Below are positions 11,341 to 21,658 of a stretch of DNA of 64,000 nucleotides, one piece after another. This DNA is from Argyresthia goedartella (lineage: Eukaryota; Arthropoda; Insecta; Lepidoptera; Argyresthiidae), in NCBI GenBank assembly GCA_949825045.1, contig OX463814.1, positions 29,406,383-29,470,382 on the forward strand. The letters run 5' to 3'. The position numbers were made by a program, and so were the translations under genes. The notes beneath the pieces are model-generated. The model was not told the origin of the DNA. It did not search any database and saw only the letters and a program-made list of their open reading frames with translations. How positions within the stretch are numbered: position 1 is the first letter of the stretch; each line of letters begins with the position of its first letter.

Positions 11341-11640
11341 ATCAAATCAAATCAAATCAAATCAAAAATCATTTATTTCCATAGGATGTTGTTACATTAC
11401 TTAGATCCGTTATTACATTTTTTTGGGTGAGTTCACTAACACAATGGCGGAATCTGTGGAGAAGAGCTCACCGAAGAAACTCCACAGTCGTCGCATCTTT
11501 TGCGTTTCCTTTTTTAAATAAAATATAATCCTTCTTGATCCTATTGAAGACCCTCATTGTTAATCTGAGTGGAGTTGATCGGGCGTATGTTCGTTTAGTT
11601 TTAAGGTTTTAATTAAAGGAGCACAGTTTCGTGATCTGTA
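11341..11640 (-). mobile_element. Inserted LINE 3' end with (TTGAT)n tail
   Basis: A run of five ATCAA units at 11341-11366 is, on the minus strand, a (TTGAT)n tail. The sequence upstream of it resembles the 'gagtttcttc..cccacag' 3' UTR family. It falls between the endonuclease and RT fragments of the minus-strand LINE, so it is best read as a nested 5'-truncated insertion. The exact 5' boundary is not clear. Confidence 0.55.
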
Positions 11641-12045
11641 ACAGTGGTATTTATAATGAAAGTAAGGGCACTATATTTAGTTTTAAGTATGATGTGATCG
11701 AGGCAGCTTTTATTCATTCTAGTCGGAAGAGAGTGTGCAGCTATTAGCCCATGGCTTGCACATAAGTTAATATATTCATGTGCTTTCACTGATTTATTTT
11801 CAGGGCATATATCAATACCTATTTATATCTCCTATGACAACAATGTTTTTAAATGATTTTAGATTAGATAGAACCATATTTAGAGATTCGTGGAAATTGT
11901 CTAGATTAGTATAGGATGGAGAGCGGTAAATAGCTTTAACGGCAGTTTCGCTGCCATTTACTAAACTAGCGTAGTTCCTAAATATTTGATACAAATAAGG
12001 GATCAACATGCGATATTTCTTTGTTAACTTAAGAAACAAATACTA
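11641..12045 (-). pseudogene. LINE AP-endonuclease C-terminal part
   Basis: Minus-strand peptides VKAIYRSPSYTNLDNF and FKNIVVIGDINR (12039-11812) carry the endonuclease core GD.N motif. In another frame, LDHIILKTKYSALTFI and TVTDHETVLL (about 11760-11660) supply the following motifs, with DH present. The N-terminal part of the domain is missing. Confidence 0.75.
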
Positions 12046-13800
12046 ACGTGATTTAGTTATTTTCATTGTATTAAAAAAGGACAGTTGACCGTTTGACAAT
12101 GCATTAAGTCGTCTCATTCTTTGCATGGTTGTCATTACTTGGGGACTACCCGCGCTTATATCCAAAAGATATTGGCTGACTCGGTGAATCATAGATCTTG
12201 GTAATTTATCTCTTTCACCAATCATGTTCATTAGGCTCAAAATCAAAGTTCACATGAAAGGTTACCTATACAAAAACTGTTTTAATATTTAGTGAAAGTT
12301 TCAGGTTTATTTCTCTACAAGCAACAAAAAAATGATTCTTCAACAGGAACCACACCATGCAGTACAATCCATGTTACTGTAAATATCAAACGGATGGATG
12401 ACGATTAGGAAAAAGTTCGTGATCATATTTTATGATTTCCCCGATATGAAAGTCACTATTTATTTTATTACGGACATTAACAGCACATTACAGTTAAAAA
12501 TATAACCATTAAAAAGAAAACAGTGAAGCAGGCCTATAACAGATGTCCACCAAAATGCAAATGGGTCAATCAAATTTTTTTGTTACGGATCAACTGTTGG
12601 TACAAAAAACTAAAATGTTTTTTGTACCAACAGCATTGCATAAATAACGCAAAAAATAAATAAACAAACAATTTAAGTTAAAGTTTCCATAATTTTTATG
12701 TAAATCTATCCGAAATTTTTAATGTAAATCTATGGTTTTTATGCCTCAATTTGGAAACACACCCATGAAATGCTCTGATGAGTAACGATACAAATTTAAC
12801 TATTCTGTCAATTAAAAAATAAATATGAATCTTGTAATAACTCCTGCAAACATACTAACATATAACATGAATAAGAGTAGAAAATCAGTCGTGTTCTTAT
12901 TTCAATAGCTTGCATTGTTTCTCTTGGGTCACTCATGGATCAAATCAGTTCAAACATTTTTATTAATTTCATTAACACAACACAAAAATTCAAAATTTAT
13001 ATCATCGCTATCGTCTAATAATTCCAAAACAAAATGTTTGCAAGAATTGTTCAATTTATCTTTAATGCTTATATTAGGAACCTAAAAATTTCATTCATTA
13101 AATCCTCTCAGCGAGCCACGGACGGAATGGCTGAGTCGGCGTTGGGTCAAAACAATAACGAACACGATCATTCGATTCAAGGATCTATTTCCGATTGGTT
13201 CTTCTGTTGATAGTCTGTCTCACTCGCACCTTGCAATAGTTCACACCTTGTGACCCAGTAGATATGCGTTTTGATGTTAAATTGGGGACAATGACTAAAA
13301 TTGTGACTTTTGCACCAAAATGAAATATTTTGGGCAAAAAAAAATATTTAAAAAGAATATGAGTTTTAGCAAATTATCTGCATAAAAAAATACATACTTA
13401 GATAAAAGTTACCATGGTGTGGTTGATTAACAGTCCTATCAGCCTTAGGGACATCGTCAATTTATATGCTAGCTTATTTTCTCTCCTGGGTCACGAATAT
13501 TTGTCTTCCACTAAAGCGATATTTATTGATTTATGAATTATGTATTCATATAGCATAACTAACAAAGATCGAATAATAAATAAATGGGCTAAAAATAACC
13601 TCATTTTGCAAACAATAGTTTTAAGTTTCAATTTTCAGCCGAGGACAAGATTTTACAGAAAATAGATGATTGACCCAAATATAATTAAAGGAACGCAAGA
13701 CGTTAGATATAAGCAAATTATACCAAATTAAAATAATTATATGAAAAAAAAGGAACAAACAATTTATGTGGAGTTAATATGATATTGTGATGGAGGAAGG
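12046..13800. other. Long AT-rich stretch without a recognised gene
   Basis: No family-level coding signal. It contains a perfect hairpin at 12595-12632, listed separately. The 67-codon minus ORF at 12246-12043 is unrecognised. Confidence 0.5.
12595..12632. repeat. Perfect 16-bp hairpin
   Basis: Arms tgttggtacaaaaaac and gttttttgtaccaaca are perfect complements with a 6-nt loop. It could be a remnant of a MITE end pair; no target duplication was identified. Confidence 0.8.
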
Positions 13801-13859
13801 GTGAGATGTGGTCATAGTATTTTTTTGGAAGGCAAAAGTGCTCTTAATAAAACTACAAA

Positions 13860-14395
13860 TAATTTTTTGTCGAGTTCTTTGCGGAATCCACGCTATCCAA
13901 CCTTCCTACGAGACCCTTTTCAATTTGTTTCTTCCAGCAGGCCTCGGAGGACCCACGCAATTTCCAGCTCACGACCCCACAACATAACACCGCATCGAAC
14001 ACGGGTTAAGACCCCGGGCCATTCGGTTGTGGAATGCACTCGTCTGCACCATCAGGGATAGTCCTACTCTCAATATCTTTAAACGCCGCGTGAAGAAGCA
14101 TTTCCTATGTCTTTAGAAATATTGGTAGTATTTATATATTTATAACATATATATATTTAATGTTTATTTATATTTAGGATGTATATTTTATGCATGTACC
14201 TAGTTTATTGAGTTGTAATTTAAGGTTTGTTGTACACATAGGTCTACCCGTGCTCTGCGATAACCTATCTTATCCTGACATAGTTTGCAGGAAGAGATCT
14301 CTTGATAGAGATAAGCTCGCCGTAGTACACTTTTTAATGCATATCTTGTTAATAAAATTATTTGTGTGCGATAAAGAAATTATGAAATAAAGTAC
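13860..14395 (+). pseudogene. LINE 3' end, C-terminus plus 3' UTR
   Basis: Plus-strand translation gives a degraded C-terminus ending in IRDSPTLNIFKRRVKKHFLC and a stop at about 14117, a typical LINE (Jockey/CR1-like) terminus. The 3' UTR holds 'gcaggaagagatctcttg' and 'agataagctcgccgtagtac', repeated in diverged form at 42282-42335. Upstream coding sequence is frame-broken. Confidence 0.65.
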
Positions 14396-14424
14396 TTAAT
14401 TATAATAATTAATATTGTAATAAT

Positions 14425-14590
14425 TGTATTAGTTAAACACAACCAAGTTTTAAAAGAGATCTAAAAATAAATCTTCTGGAGTTTCTTCGCCCTCCTTTTC
14501 CCACAGTGGTCCAATGTAGAGAAGAGGCAAAAAGTGACGTTTACTAATTATATAAAGTAATAAAGAAAATATCTAAAGTAATAAAGAAAT
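14425..14590 (+). repeat. LINE 3' UTR fragment
   Basis: Contains 'ttttaaaagagatctaaa' and 'cttttcccacagtggtcc', nearly identical to the 3' UTR at 9505-9640 and related to 28265-28440. No coding part remains, so it is a very short 5'-truncated copy. Confidence 0.75.
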
Positions 14591-15238
14591 TTTGATATGG
14601 ATTTATCCCACAGGTTGCGATACCTATGATTACTTTATTACGGTTGCTAAGTAAGTTTAATGCATGTGGTGAAGTGGTGATGTTGACGTACCAGGAGGTA
14701 CTCCTCAATAATTTATCAACATCATTCACCTAAGAAACGCTTAGAATAGATTTAAATTACTTATTACTGTTTATATTTATAAGTCTTAAGAAGTTGTTCC
14801 AACCTGTAAGTTTTATTTTAATTTTTTTTAAGTTGCAACAATGACTGCTTGTTGCAACTTATTAATTTTATTAATTTATGAATAAATTGACTTTTGAAAA
14901 ACAAAACATCATTCAGGGATTATGGAAAAGTTGAGGGAACCAGATGATGGGATTAACATTGGAAACAGAAATCCACCGATTAGTTTCACGAAACCTAAAA
15001 ACACCGTTAAGTTGTGGTTACTCAATATGATTAATTTCCCACGCCTACCGAACGGCGTGAGAATCCTGAGGGGGATGTGCCTTTGCCACGTGAGAGAAAA
15101 TAAAATTACATTTTTGTTGCAATTGCGTCTGATTTATCCTCGTGTCTAAGGTTCTTGTCAAAAGAAAATATTTTGATGGAATGGCAGACATTTCTCACAT
15201 TAGTGTAAAAGGAGCTTTTGAAACGTACAAGTACCTAT
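14591..15238. other. No gene; short hairpin
   Basis: A 12-bp-armed hairpin (taagttgcaaca / tgttgcaactta) lies at 14829-14861. The remaining sequence, including a 75-codon plus ORF at 14922, is unrecognised. Confidence 0.5.
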
Positions 15239-15390
15239 ACTGCGATTTTTAATTTGAGGCCAGAAATGTAAACAAACAACTGTCATTTTCCAGTACAAAA
15301 AATACAATATGAATGTCAAAGTCAACGGTTTTGTTCTAGAAAATGACTGTTGTTTGTTTACATTTCTGGCCTCAAATTAAAAATCGCAGT
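15239..15390. mobile_element. 152-bp MITE with 52-bp TIRs and 8-bp TSD
   Basis: The ends are inverted repeats starting actgcgatttttaatttg; the two 52-bp arms differ at one base. The sequence gtacctat flanks both ends (15231-15238 and 15391-15398), an 8-bp target duplication. An 8-bp duplication suits the hAT or P superfamilies; the terminal bases do not settle which. The 48-bp centre is non-coding. The near-perfect arms suggest a fairly recent insertion. Confidence 0.92.
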
Positions 15391-15399
15391 GTACCTATG

Positions 15400-16730
15400 T
15401 TACATCTGAGCAATCAAAAAATAATCTATGTTAAAAATTGAGTCATCTGAACTAGACTCAACTAAAATTAGAAAATAATGCTCAGTGTAAAAATACAAAA
15501 CTGGTATCACAATTTTCAGTTCAGTTAATCTGCAAATGCCAAAATAATTCTTGTGGAATAGCGACGTCATCCATTTTCCTCTCTCTCGCTAAAGGCGATT
15601 GAAAGGAGACATTGATTCAGATCATGAGAAAACGTACAAAACTCAAACAGATTGTGCATACTATACACTCTCTAGCTATACAAATAGTTAAGCCAAGATT
15701 TATTACTCTCCCAGCTACTCCCCTGTGATTGAGGGCGGCCATGTTTTTATTTTCCTCTTCATCCGGATGCCATTCTAAATGACCGGCTTAAAGAGAGAGA
15801 ATGCGAATTTCTCGGGTTATTTCAAACGCATAGCTTTAATGGTAGTGTTAGATGAAATACAGTTTAAACATAACTAAAATTCTTGTTTACCACACCAAAT
15901 AAAAAAAAATCACAAACCAACACTACAACTAGTCACGTATAAAGTTACTCACCACACAATTTGGATTCTTCCCTGTCCCCAAAACCCTTGAATTTGCCTA
16001 CCAACTAAATGTCGCGCCGGAACTACTAAAGTATTCGTCCTACCACACTCTGACCTAAATCTAACCAAACCCAATTAAGACGTGTTCAGAAGGGTACCGG
16101 GGTAACAATATGCTCTCTTTTACTAATTATATTTTAATAACGGTCGTAAATTTCACACGTAATTAAGTTCATTATTAAGATTCCACATTGCTTTGGCTGA
16201 GGCCGCGTTCGTTTAAACTGATGTTTCACTTAGTTCAGTCAAAGTTGCCAGCCATTGTCTTTTCGCCGCGAATTTTTCTTATGGAAATTTAAATTTAAAA
16301 ACTATCTTCCAACATGCAAAATCCTCTTTTAGTATTCTTATATCTTATTTAAAAAAAAAACATTGTCTAAGGCATCTTTCCGAGTCCTTCAGATTCACGC
16401 GTCTTTTGAAAGTAAACAACGCCAGTACCCCATGTTTTTCATTTACCATTTAAAATTTTCTAGTAAAAAAAAACGGAAATTATACACGATTTGCCCGTTC
16501 TGGTCGCAATTCACAATTCACAATTCACAATGCCAAGTCGCGTATACATTCTAATAACAATGAAGGCAATTGTTTTACAAGGCTAGAACCAACACGTATT
16601 GACACTGTATAGTTTTAGGACGTAAATATGTAACAGTATTTGAAAAGTATACAGTCAGATTATAAAAATTAATTGTGATATAAATATGGGAAAATATGCA
16701 TTAAAAAGTTTATTTTGTTCTTAAATGTCA
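15400..16730. other. No gene recognised
   Basis: AT-rich sequence without family matches. The block 15560-15800 is somewhat GC-richer with CT-rich runs, but shows no splice or ORF structure I can support. Confidence 0.5.
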
Positions 16731-16731
16731 A

Positions 16732-16832
16732 CCTAACACGAAGACTATTCGGGGGTTTGCCTGCGCTCACCGCATCTAGTCTTCATCTAAGCTACCGCAG
16801 TGTTAGCCCTGGTATTTCCTTTGCAATTCAAG
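16732..16832 (+). repeat. Partial copy of the 'taagctaccgcag' repeat
   Basis: It shares 'aacctaacacgaag', 'ctaagctaccgcagt' and 'gccctggtatttcc' with the complete MITEs at 18577-18898 and 32669-33009. Only the middle portion is recognisable. Confidence 0.6.
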
Positions 16833-16977
16833 TTTAAACCAGTTCACAATTAGTCCGCAATGGTAACTAGTGCAGTATATTTTTCGTACACAATGTTAGA
16901 GTAAGTATTGGAATACATACGCGATATGGGTATAATAATGGGAAATATTAAACTGCACATAAAATACTGTAGTGCAC

Positions 16978-17078
16978 AGCAAATATCAGGGCAAAATACT
17001 GCGGTAGCTTATGTGAATGGTAAAGGGAGTGAGCGAAGCGAAGCCGCTTTCATCCTTCGAGTAAGGTTAAACATGTAA
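16978..17078 (-). repeat. Inverted partial copy of the 'taagctaccgcag' repeat
   Basis: In reverse complement it reads cttcgcttcgctcact and ataagctaccgcagtatt followed by ttgccctgatatt, matching the interior of the MITEs at 18577 and 32669. It lies about 150 bp from another copy in the opposite orientation. Confidence 0.65.
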
Positions 17079-17284
17079 GAACTACAAAAAATACTTAAAA
17101 CGTAAACTTAAGTACACATAAAATATTTAAAACATAAAAATTGTTTTTGTTGATCCTTTTTTGCTGTGCAGATCAGTATTTTTAATGTGCGATAAAATAC
17201 TAGCCGTCCCTTAATAGCAGATTAGTTGATCAAAATTTAAATACAATAAAATTAACAATTAAACGGTAATAAACATAAACATTT

Positions 17285-17452
17285 TTACTTAAAGGCACTC
17301 ACATTGCTTCTGGCCCCATACTAGGATACCCTGTGTCGTGGGAACCATGCAAGACCTGGGGTTTTAATTCATTATCCCCAGCCGGGGATCGAACCCGGGA
17401 CCTCTCGCATGGTAGGCAAAGCCACAAAGGCTGCGCCACAAAGGTCGTCAAA
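17285..17452 (-). repeat. tRNA-derived SINE
   Basis: On the minus strand a tRNA-like head (ttgtggcgcagcctttgtgg, then ccatgcgagaggtcccgg) leads to a B box matching GGTTCGATCCC and then the body ggttcccacgacacaggg...tatggggcc. It is the same family as 39462-39660 in the opposite orientation. SINEs of this kind are transcribed by RNA polymerase III and mobilised by LINE machinery. Confidence 0.88.
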
Positions 17453-18400
17453 AAAAATAAATAAAAATTGGTTGTCTGTAAAGTCGATTTACGGACGATA
17501 ATTTTACGTGATAACGTCATAAAAGAAACGCTTAGGCCCATCCTGCCTCTCTCTCTCGCTTGCACGCTCGGCTCAGGCGGAACGTGACAATGAGTTATGC
17601 TTTTTCGTGCGTGCAGCCGGCATTCATCGATTTATAAGAAGTCATCACTTCAAAAATTAAATAAAATATAAAAATAATCAATTATTACCCGATTAAACCA
17701 ACCGTTCCCTTGACCCTGGCAGCTTGGCCCGCTGCACACCCAGGGAGATATTTTGCATCAGAAATGCCCCAGAGCGGTAGTCAAAACCTCTATTCCCTTG
17801 TGTCTTCGTACCTCTCCACTATTACCACAGATATGTGACTATTACCTATAAATACTACTCGTTCAGGGTGGCATTTCATTAGCTGACCATATTTTGGGCA
17901 ATGATAGTACCCATCAATAGCAACATTTTTTCTCAAGAAACATATGGTCAAAAATGAAAAAAAAACGTCATCGTCTGATACCGCCCGCCCGACACAAAGT
18001 TGCCAAATTAATGAACTTAATAATGGTTTTATGGCATTATTGTACATTATTAGAAAGAAGATAGACCAGTAAACTTTTTTAAAACTTTCAAGAAAAAAGC
18101 CTCGTTTAGTTGTTTTTTATTGCAAGTCAAAAATAATCCGTTACAGAATTTCACTTCTTGAAAAAACATTTGTGAGTAAATAAAAATAAAAAATGTTTAT
18201 TTCCATTATATTTGACTACAAAAGAACCGTACAACATTAAACAACCAATAACAGTAAATAATTGCAAATGTTATCAATAACTTTTTTTATTTATTCAAGT
18301 TTAAAGGAATAATTCTGGAGGATTTTTCAAAAAAGTAAACAAATATTAAAATAAAAAATCCGTTGGACCAAAACCTATTTTTGTGGACCTAAGCGATAGC
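17453..18400. other. No gene; diverged repeat at 17878-17912
   Basis: The block 'agctgaccatattttggg' to 'atgatagtac' recurs at 62693-62725 (plus) and at 18538-18569 (inverted), so it belongs to an unnamed dispersed family. Its open frames seem incidental. Confidence 0.45.
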
Positions 18401-18576
18401 AAATGACCCCTTCTATCCGCCATTTTAATTTGGCAAACGATGCGCCAAACAACCTCTATATAAGTGGCTTTGGGAGACCCAAAATAAAATTTCGTTGGCG
18501 ACCACGTTTCTTGAGGAAAATTGATCATAAGGATATGTACTATCACTCCCCAAAATATAGTCGGCTAATTTAATAC

Positions 18577-18898
18577 GCCTTGTGTTTAAACGATTACCCA
18601 AAAAAATCGAAAATTTAATACCAATATAGGTATTCGAAATGACTGCCAGAATTAGTAAATGATCACAAAACTTCTTTTTATGTTTTGTGTACTTAAGTTT
18701 ATGTTTTAAGTATTTTTTGTTGTTCTTCATGTTAAACCTAACACAAACGGATAAAGGGAGCTTCGCTTCGCTCACCCCCTTTACCCTTCACCTAAGCTAC
18801 CGCAGTATTTTGCCCTGATATTTTCTGCAACTTTTGTTGATCATTTACCCATTTTGGGTAAGATAAAAAATATGTTGGTGATCATTATATTTGTTGCC
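18577..18898 (+). mobile_element. 322-bp MITE with 9-bp TSD
   Basis: It starts gccttgtgtttaaacgat and ends tcattatatttgttgcc. Perfect 9-bp direct repeats atttaatac lie at 18568-18576 and 18899-18907. The ends are weak inverted repeats sharing G.C and GAT.ACC spacing. The interior holds 'cttcgcttcgctcaccc' and 'ctaagctaccgcagtatt'. A second copy with its own target duplication is at 32669-33009. The 9-bp duplication points to a Mutator-like or related DNA transposon. It has inserted into an older repeat (18400-18569). Confidence 0.88.
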
Positions 18899-18907
18899 AT
18901 TTAATAC

Positions 18908-20924
18908 CACCTGTATATTGGAGGTTGGCGGCATGCAAACACACAAGTCAGCAATTCATTGCATAGAAATATAACTCGATACAATTTATGGCAAAGAGCA
19001 AAGGTCGTTCTGTGGGATGCGCGTAAGTTAATTAATTAGAGGCATTTGACGAGCGAATATAATCGATCCATACAATAATAGGGCAATCAACATATCAACA
19101 TTGGATAAATTAGTTAATAGGCAGTTCTTGCGTTGTCAATGTGCTCTATAAATATGAAAACGGGAAGGTACGAATATATATTTAAATATAGGTTAAGGGT
19201 ACTGCATATCTTTAACTCTTTAATTATAATTCCCCGGCAAGAATAATACTTAAAAGGAATTCTTTATTCCATAATATTTCAACTCCCACATCTGTTACGC
19301 GGGCCCAAGGCTGTCCTTAATTAAAATAAATTTAGAAGCGTGACGCGCAACAAAACTGAATGAAACTTTTAAAATAATTATTAATTAATATTTTCTTCTT
19401 TCGTCGTGGAAACTTTGAATTAATTAGCGCTTCTTCTTTGTCCTCTATGATTTTTATTAGGGACGATAGCTGGCAACTCTTGAACAATTGAACCAAACAT
19501 CACAAAATGCACAAGTGGCCTTTAAAAATAAGTCTCGTTTTGAACTTATTTTTAAAGGCCGTAGTAATTTATCGCACAGCGTCTGTCCATTTTTGCTACT
19601 GCCACCCCGTATTCCTATTCAAAGCCTTTGAGAATTTATCTTGACTCTGCTTTGGGGCTTTCGCTTGATTGTGGCCGGTAGGATTTCCTGTAGTTGGATG
19701 GGGCATCAAGAAATATACCCATAGAATAGACGCAGCAGCTCTCTCATATTGCCAACAGCTGTACTGCCGAAAACGGATCGTCATTGGACATTTTAATAAC
19801 ACAACTGTGAGGATATAGTACCTATAGAACGCCATAAAGGGCTGGTCAAACTGGGGTGAGACACTGCGACATTTACAAATTTAGTGTCGTTACCTATTTC
19901 GGAAAAATAATTTTAATAAGAATATATATATAAATAAATATATTGATTTGAGTAGTGACGTACCGACGACACGCGCGTTTACATCGATGCAAAGGCTATT
20001 CGTACGCGAGCCAGGCGTAGGTTGTAGATGTTTGCAACGTTTGGTCTAAGGAAGAAAGCGGTGTCGTCAGCACATTCACTGTCACTGTATGCACAAACTG
20101 CTGCTCAATGAACGTAAGACTCAATTGAGCAAATTAATAATTATCATCAATAACTAATGAATAAGTAAAAGCCGAACTTACACTTGGTTGACTAAGTAAA
20201 AGCCTGAGCGTGCAAACTAAACTGTATGATCTGATTAAATCAGTTTCATGTAAAAGTCGCTGTTTTCCTTTAATGTGCTAGAAGTATGCAAATCATAATT
20301 TTTCAGTGGTTTGGGACTTTAATAGCGATATTGAAAATATGACGTAAATATATTTCCTCTACTCTAAGCAATACCATACTTGTCTTTGTTACATGGAGAT
20401 CGGGCCATTATGACCTGACCCTTCTTCTCTCCAGTTCTCTCGCTTACAATTTCAAAGACTGCCTACCCTCATTAAAATTTAAGCAAAGTATAGAAAGTTC
20501 GATAGCGAAACTCTCTACTTTAATAACAGTATTTACCTTTAACTTTGTTGTCTTCAACAATAGCAATCTTGTTTTCTTCTGTATTCAACAAAAATAATCA
20601 TGGTATGCATTCAGTATGTACTGCTCGACGGAATTAAATTAGCAAGTGCAAATCAGTGCAATGGATTGTTGAACTGCCGGTTTAACAGATACTATGTTAA
20701 ACAAAATGAGTTATTTATTCAAATATTTTCTCAAACTTATGCTCTACATACATAATCATCACACATCATCAATCAAGACACATTAATTAAAAAACAAGAG
20801 TAAATACTTACTTATTTAAACAAATGTTTAATAATGTTTATTGCAATAAGTCAAGATGCAATCAATGAAGTTTTTGCCTATCATAAAAACCTACAATCAA
20901 GCATTAGGCTTCTGAAGAAAGCCA
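18908..20924. other. No gene; 17-bp hairpin at 19517-19560
   Basis: Perfect arms ggcctttaaaaataagt and acttatttttaaaggcc are separated by 10 nt. Nothing else in this 2-kb stretch was identifiable on either strand. Confidence 0.5.
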
Positions 20925-21495
20925 GCCAAGTGCGAGTCGGACTCACGAACGAAGGGTTCCGTACCATTATCTATGAAAACGGCAAATAAAACATGTCTGT
21001 TGTATGGGCCCCCCTCAAATATTTGTTTTATTTTTATTTTAATATATCTTTTTAAAGTCAATATATAACTAGATATTCTGTGAATATTTCAAGAGTCTAC
21101 CTGCTGCCGTTATTAATATCGAGCTAAAACGAGCAAAAAAAAGTGGCCAAGTACGAGTCGCACTCGCGCACGAAGGTTTCCGTACCACCGTACAATGGTA
21201 GGTATGGTGTGGAGTGAATAATTTGGATTTTACATATCAAAATGTTGTTTACAAAGTTAGTGGTGCGGCTTTCACACTCCATGTTAGTAACCAGGTGCAT
21301 TCATAAGTTATGTGGTATTGACAGAATTGTTGTGTGGGGCCCCCTTAAATATTTATTTTATTCTGTATAAAATCTCAACTGTCTTACTATCACGGTTCAT
21401 GAGATACAGCTTGGTTACAGACGGACAGCGGAGTCTTAGTAATAGGGTCCCGTTTGGCACCCTTTGGGTACGGAACCCCAAAAAAACTGGTTAAA
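20925..21495 (+). repeat. Lepidopteran 'ccaagtgcgagtcgg' dispersed repeat, two pieces
   Basis: The start signature gccaagtgcgagtcggac...gggttccgtacc appears at 20928-20965 and again at 21147-21188. The end signature ggacagcggagtcttag...gtttggcacc...gggtacggaacccc lies at 21421-21480. Related copies are at 36447-36850 (inverted), 37145-37200 (fragment) and 41486-42105. I know this sequence as abundant and non-coding in moth and butterfly genomes. Confidence 0.85.
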
Positions 21496-21658
21496 TTAAT
21501 CACATTACCTACGTATAGTTCGCGCCAGGTTGTGGTCTTCTTATTACATACAATGGTTATACATATATGGTAAAATTTAGGTACGCACAGGATTGAGAAC
21601 ATACTTAGATAATAAATACGGCTATTAATATTTCCATATTTGCTGGTGTGGTATTTAC

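Larger units (their letters stand above)
9720..12045 (-). mobile_element. Decayed LINE with endonuclease and RT
   Basis: Minus-strand parts occur in LINE order: endonuclease (12039-11640), RT N-terminal region (11286-10525), RT palm (10525-10020), then a 3' terminal sequence (9830-9720) ending in (ATTCA)-type repeats. The RT C-terminus between 10020 and 9830 appears deleted. A second element's 3' end interrupts the endonuclease-RT linker at 11341-11640. Several frame breaks make this copy inactive. Confidence 0.8.
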
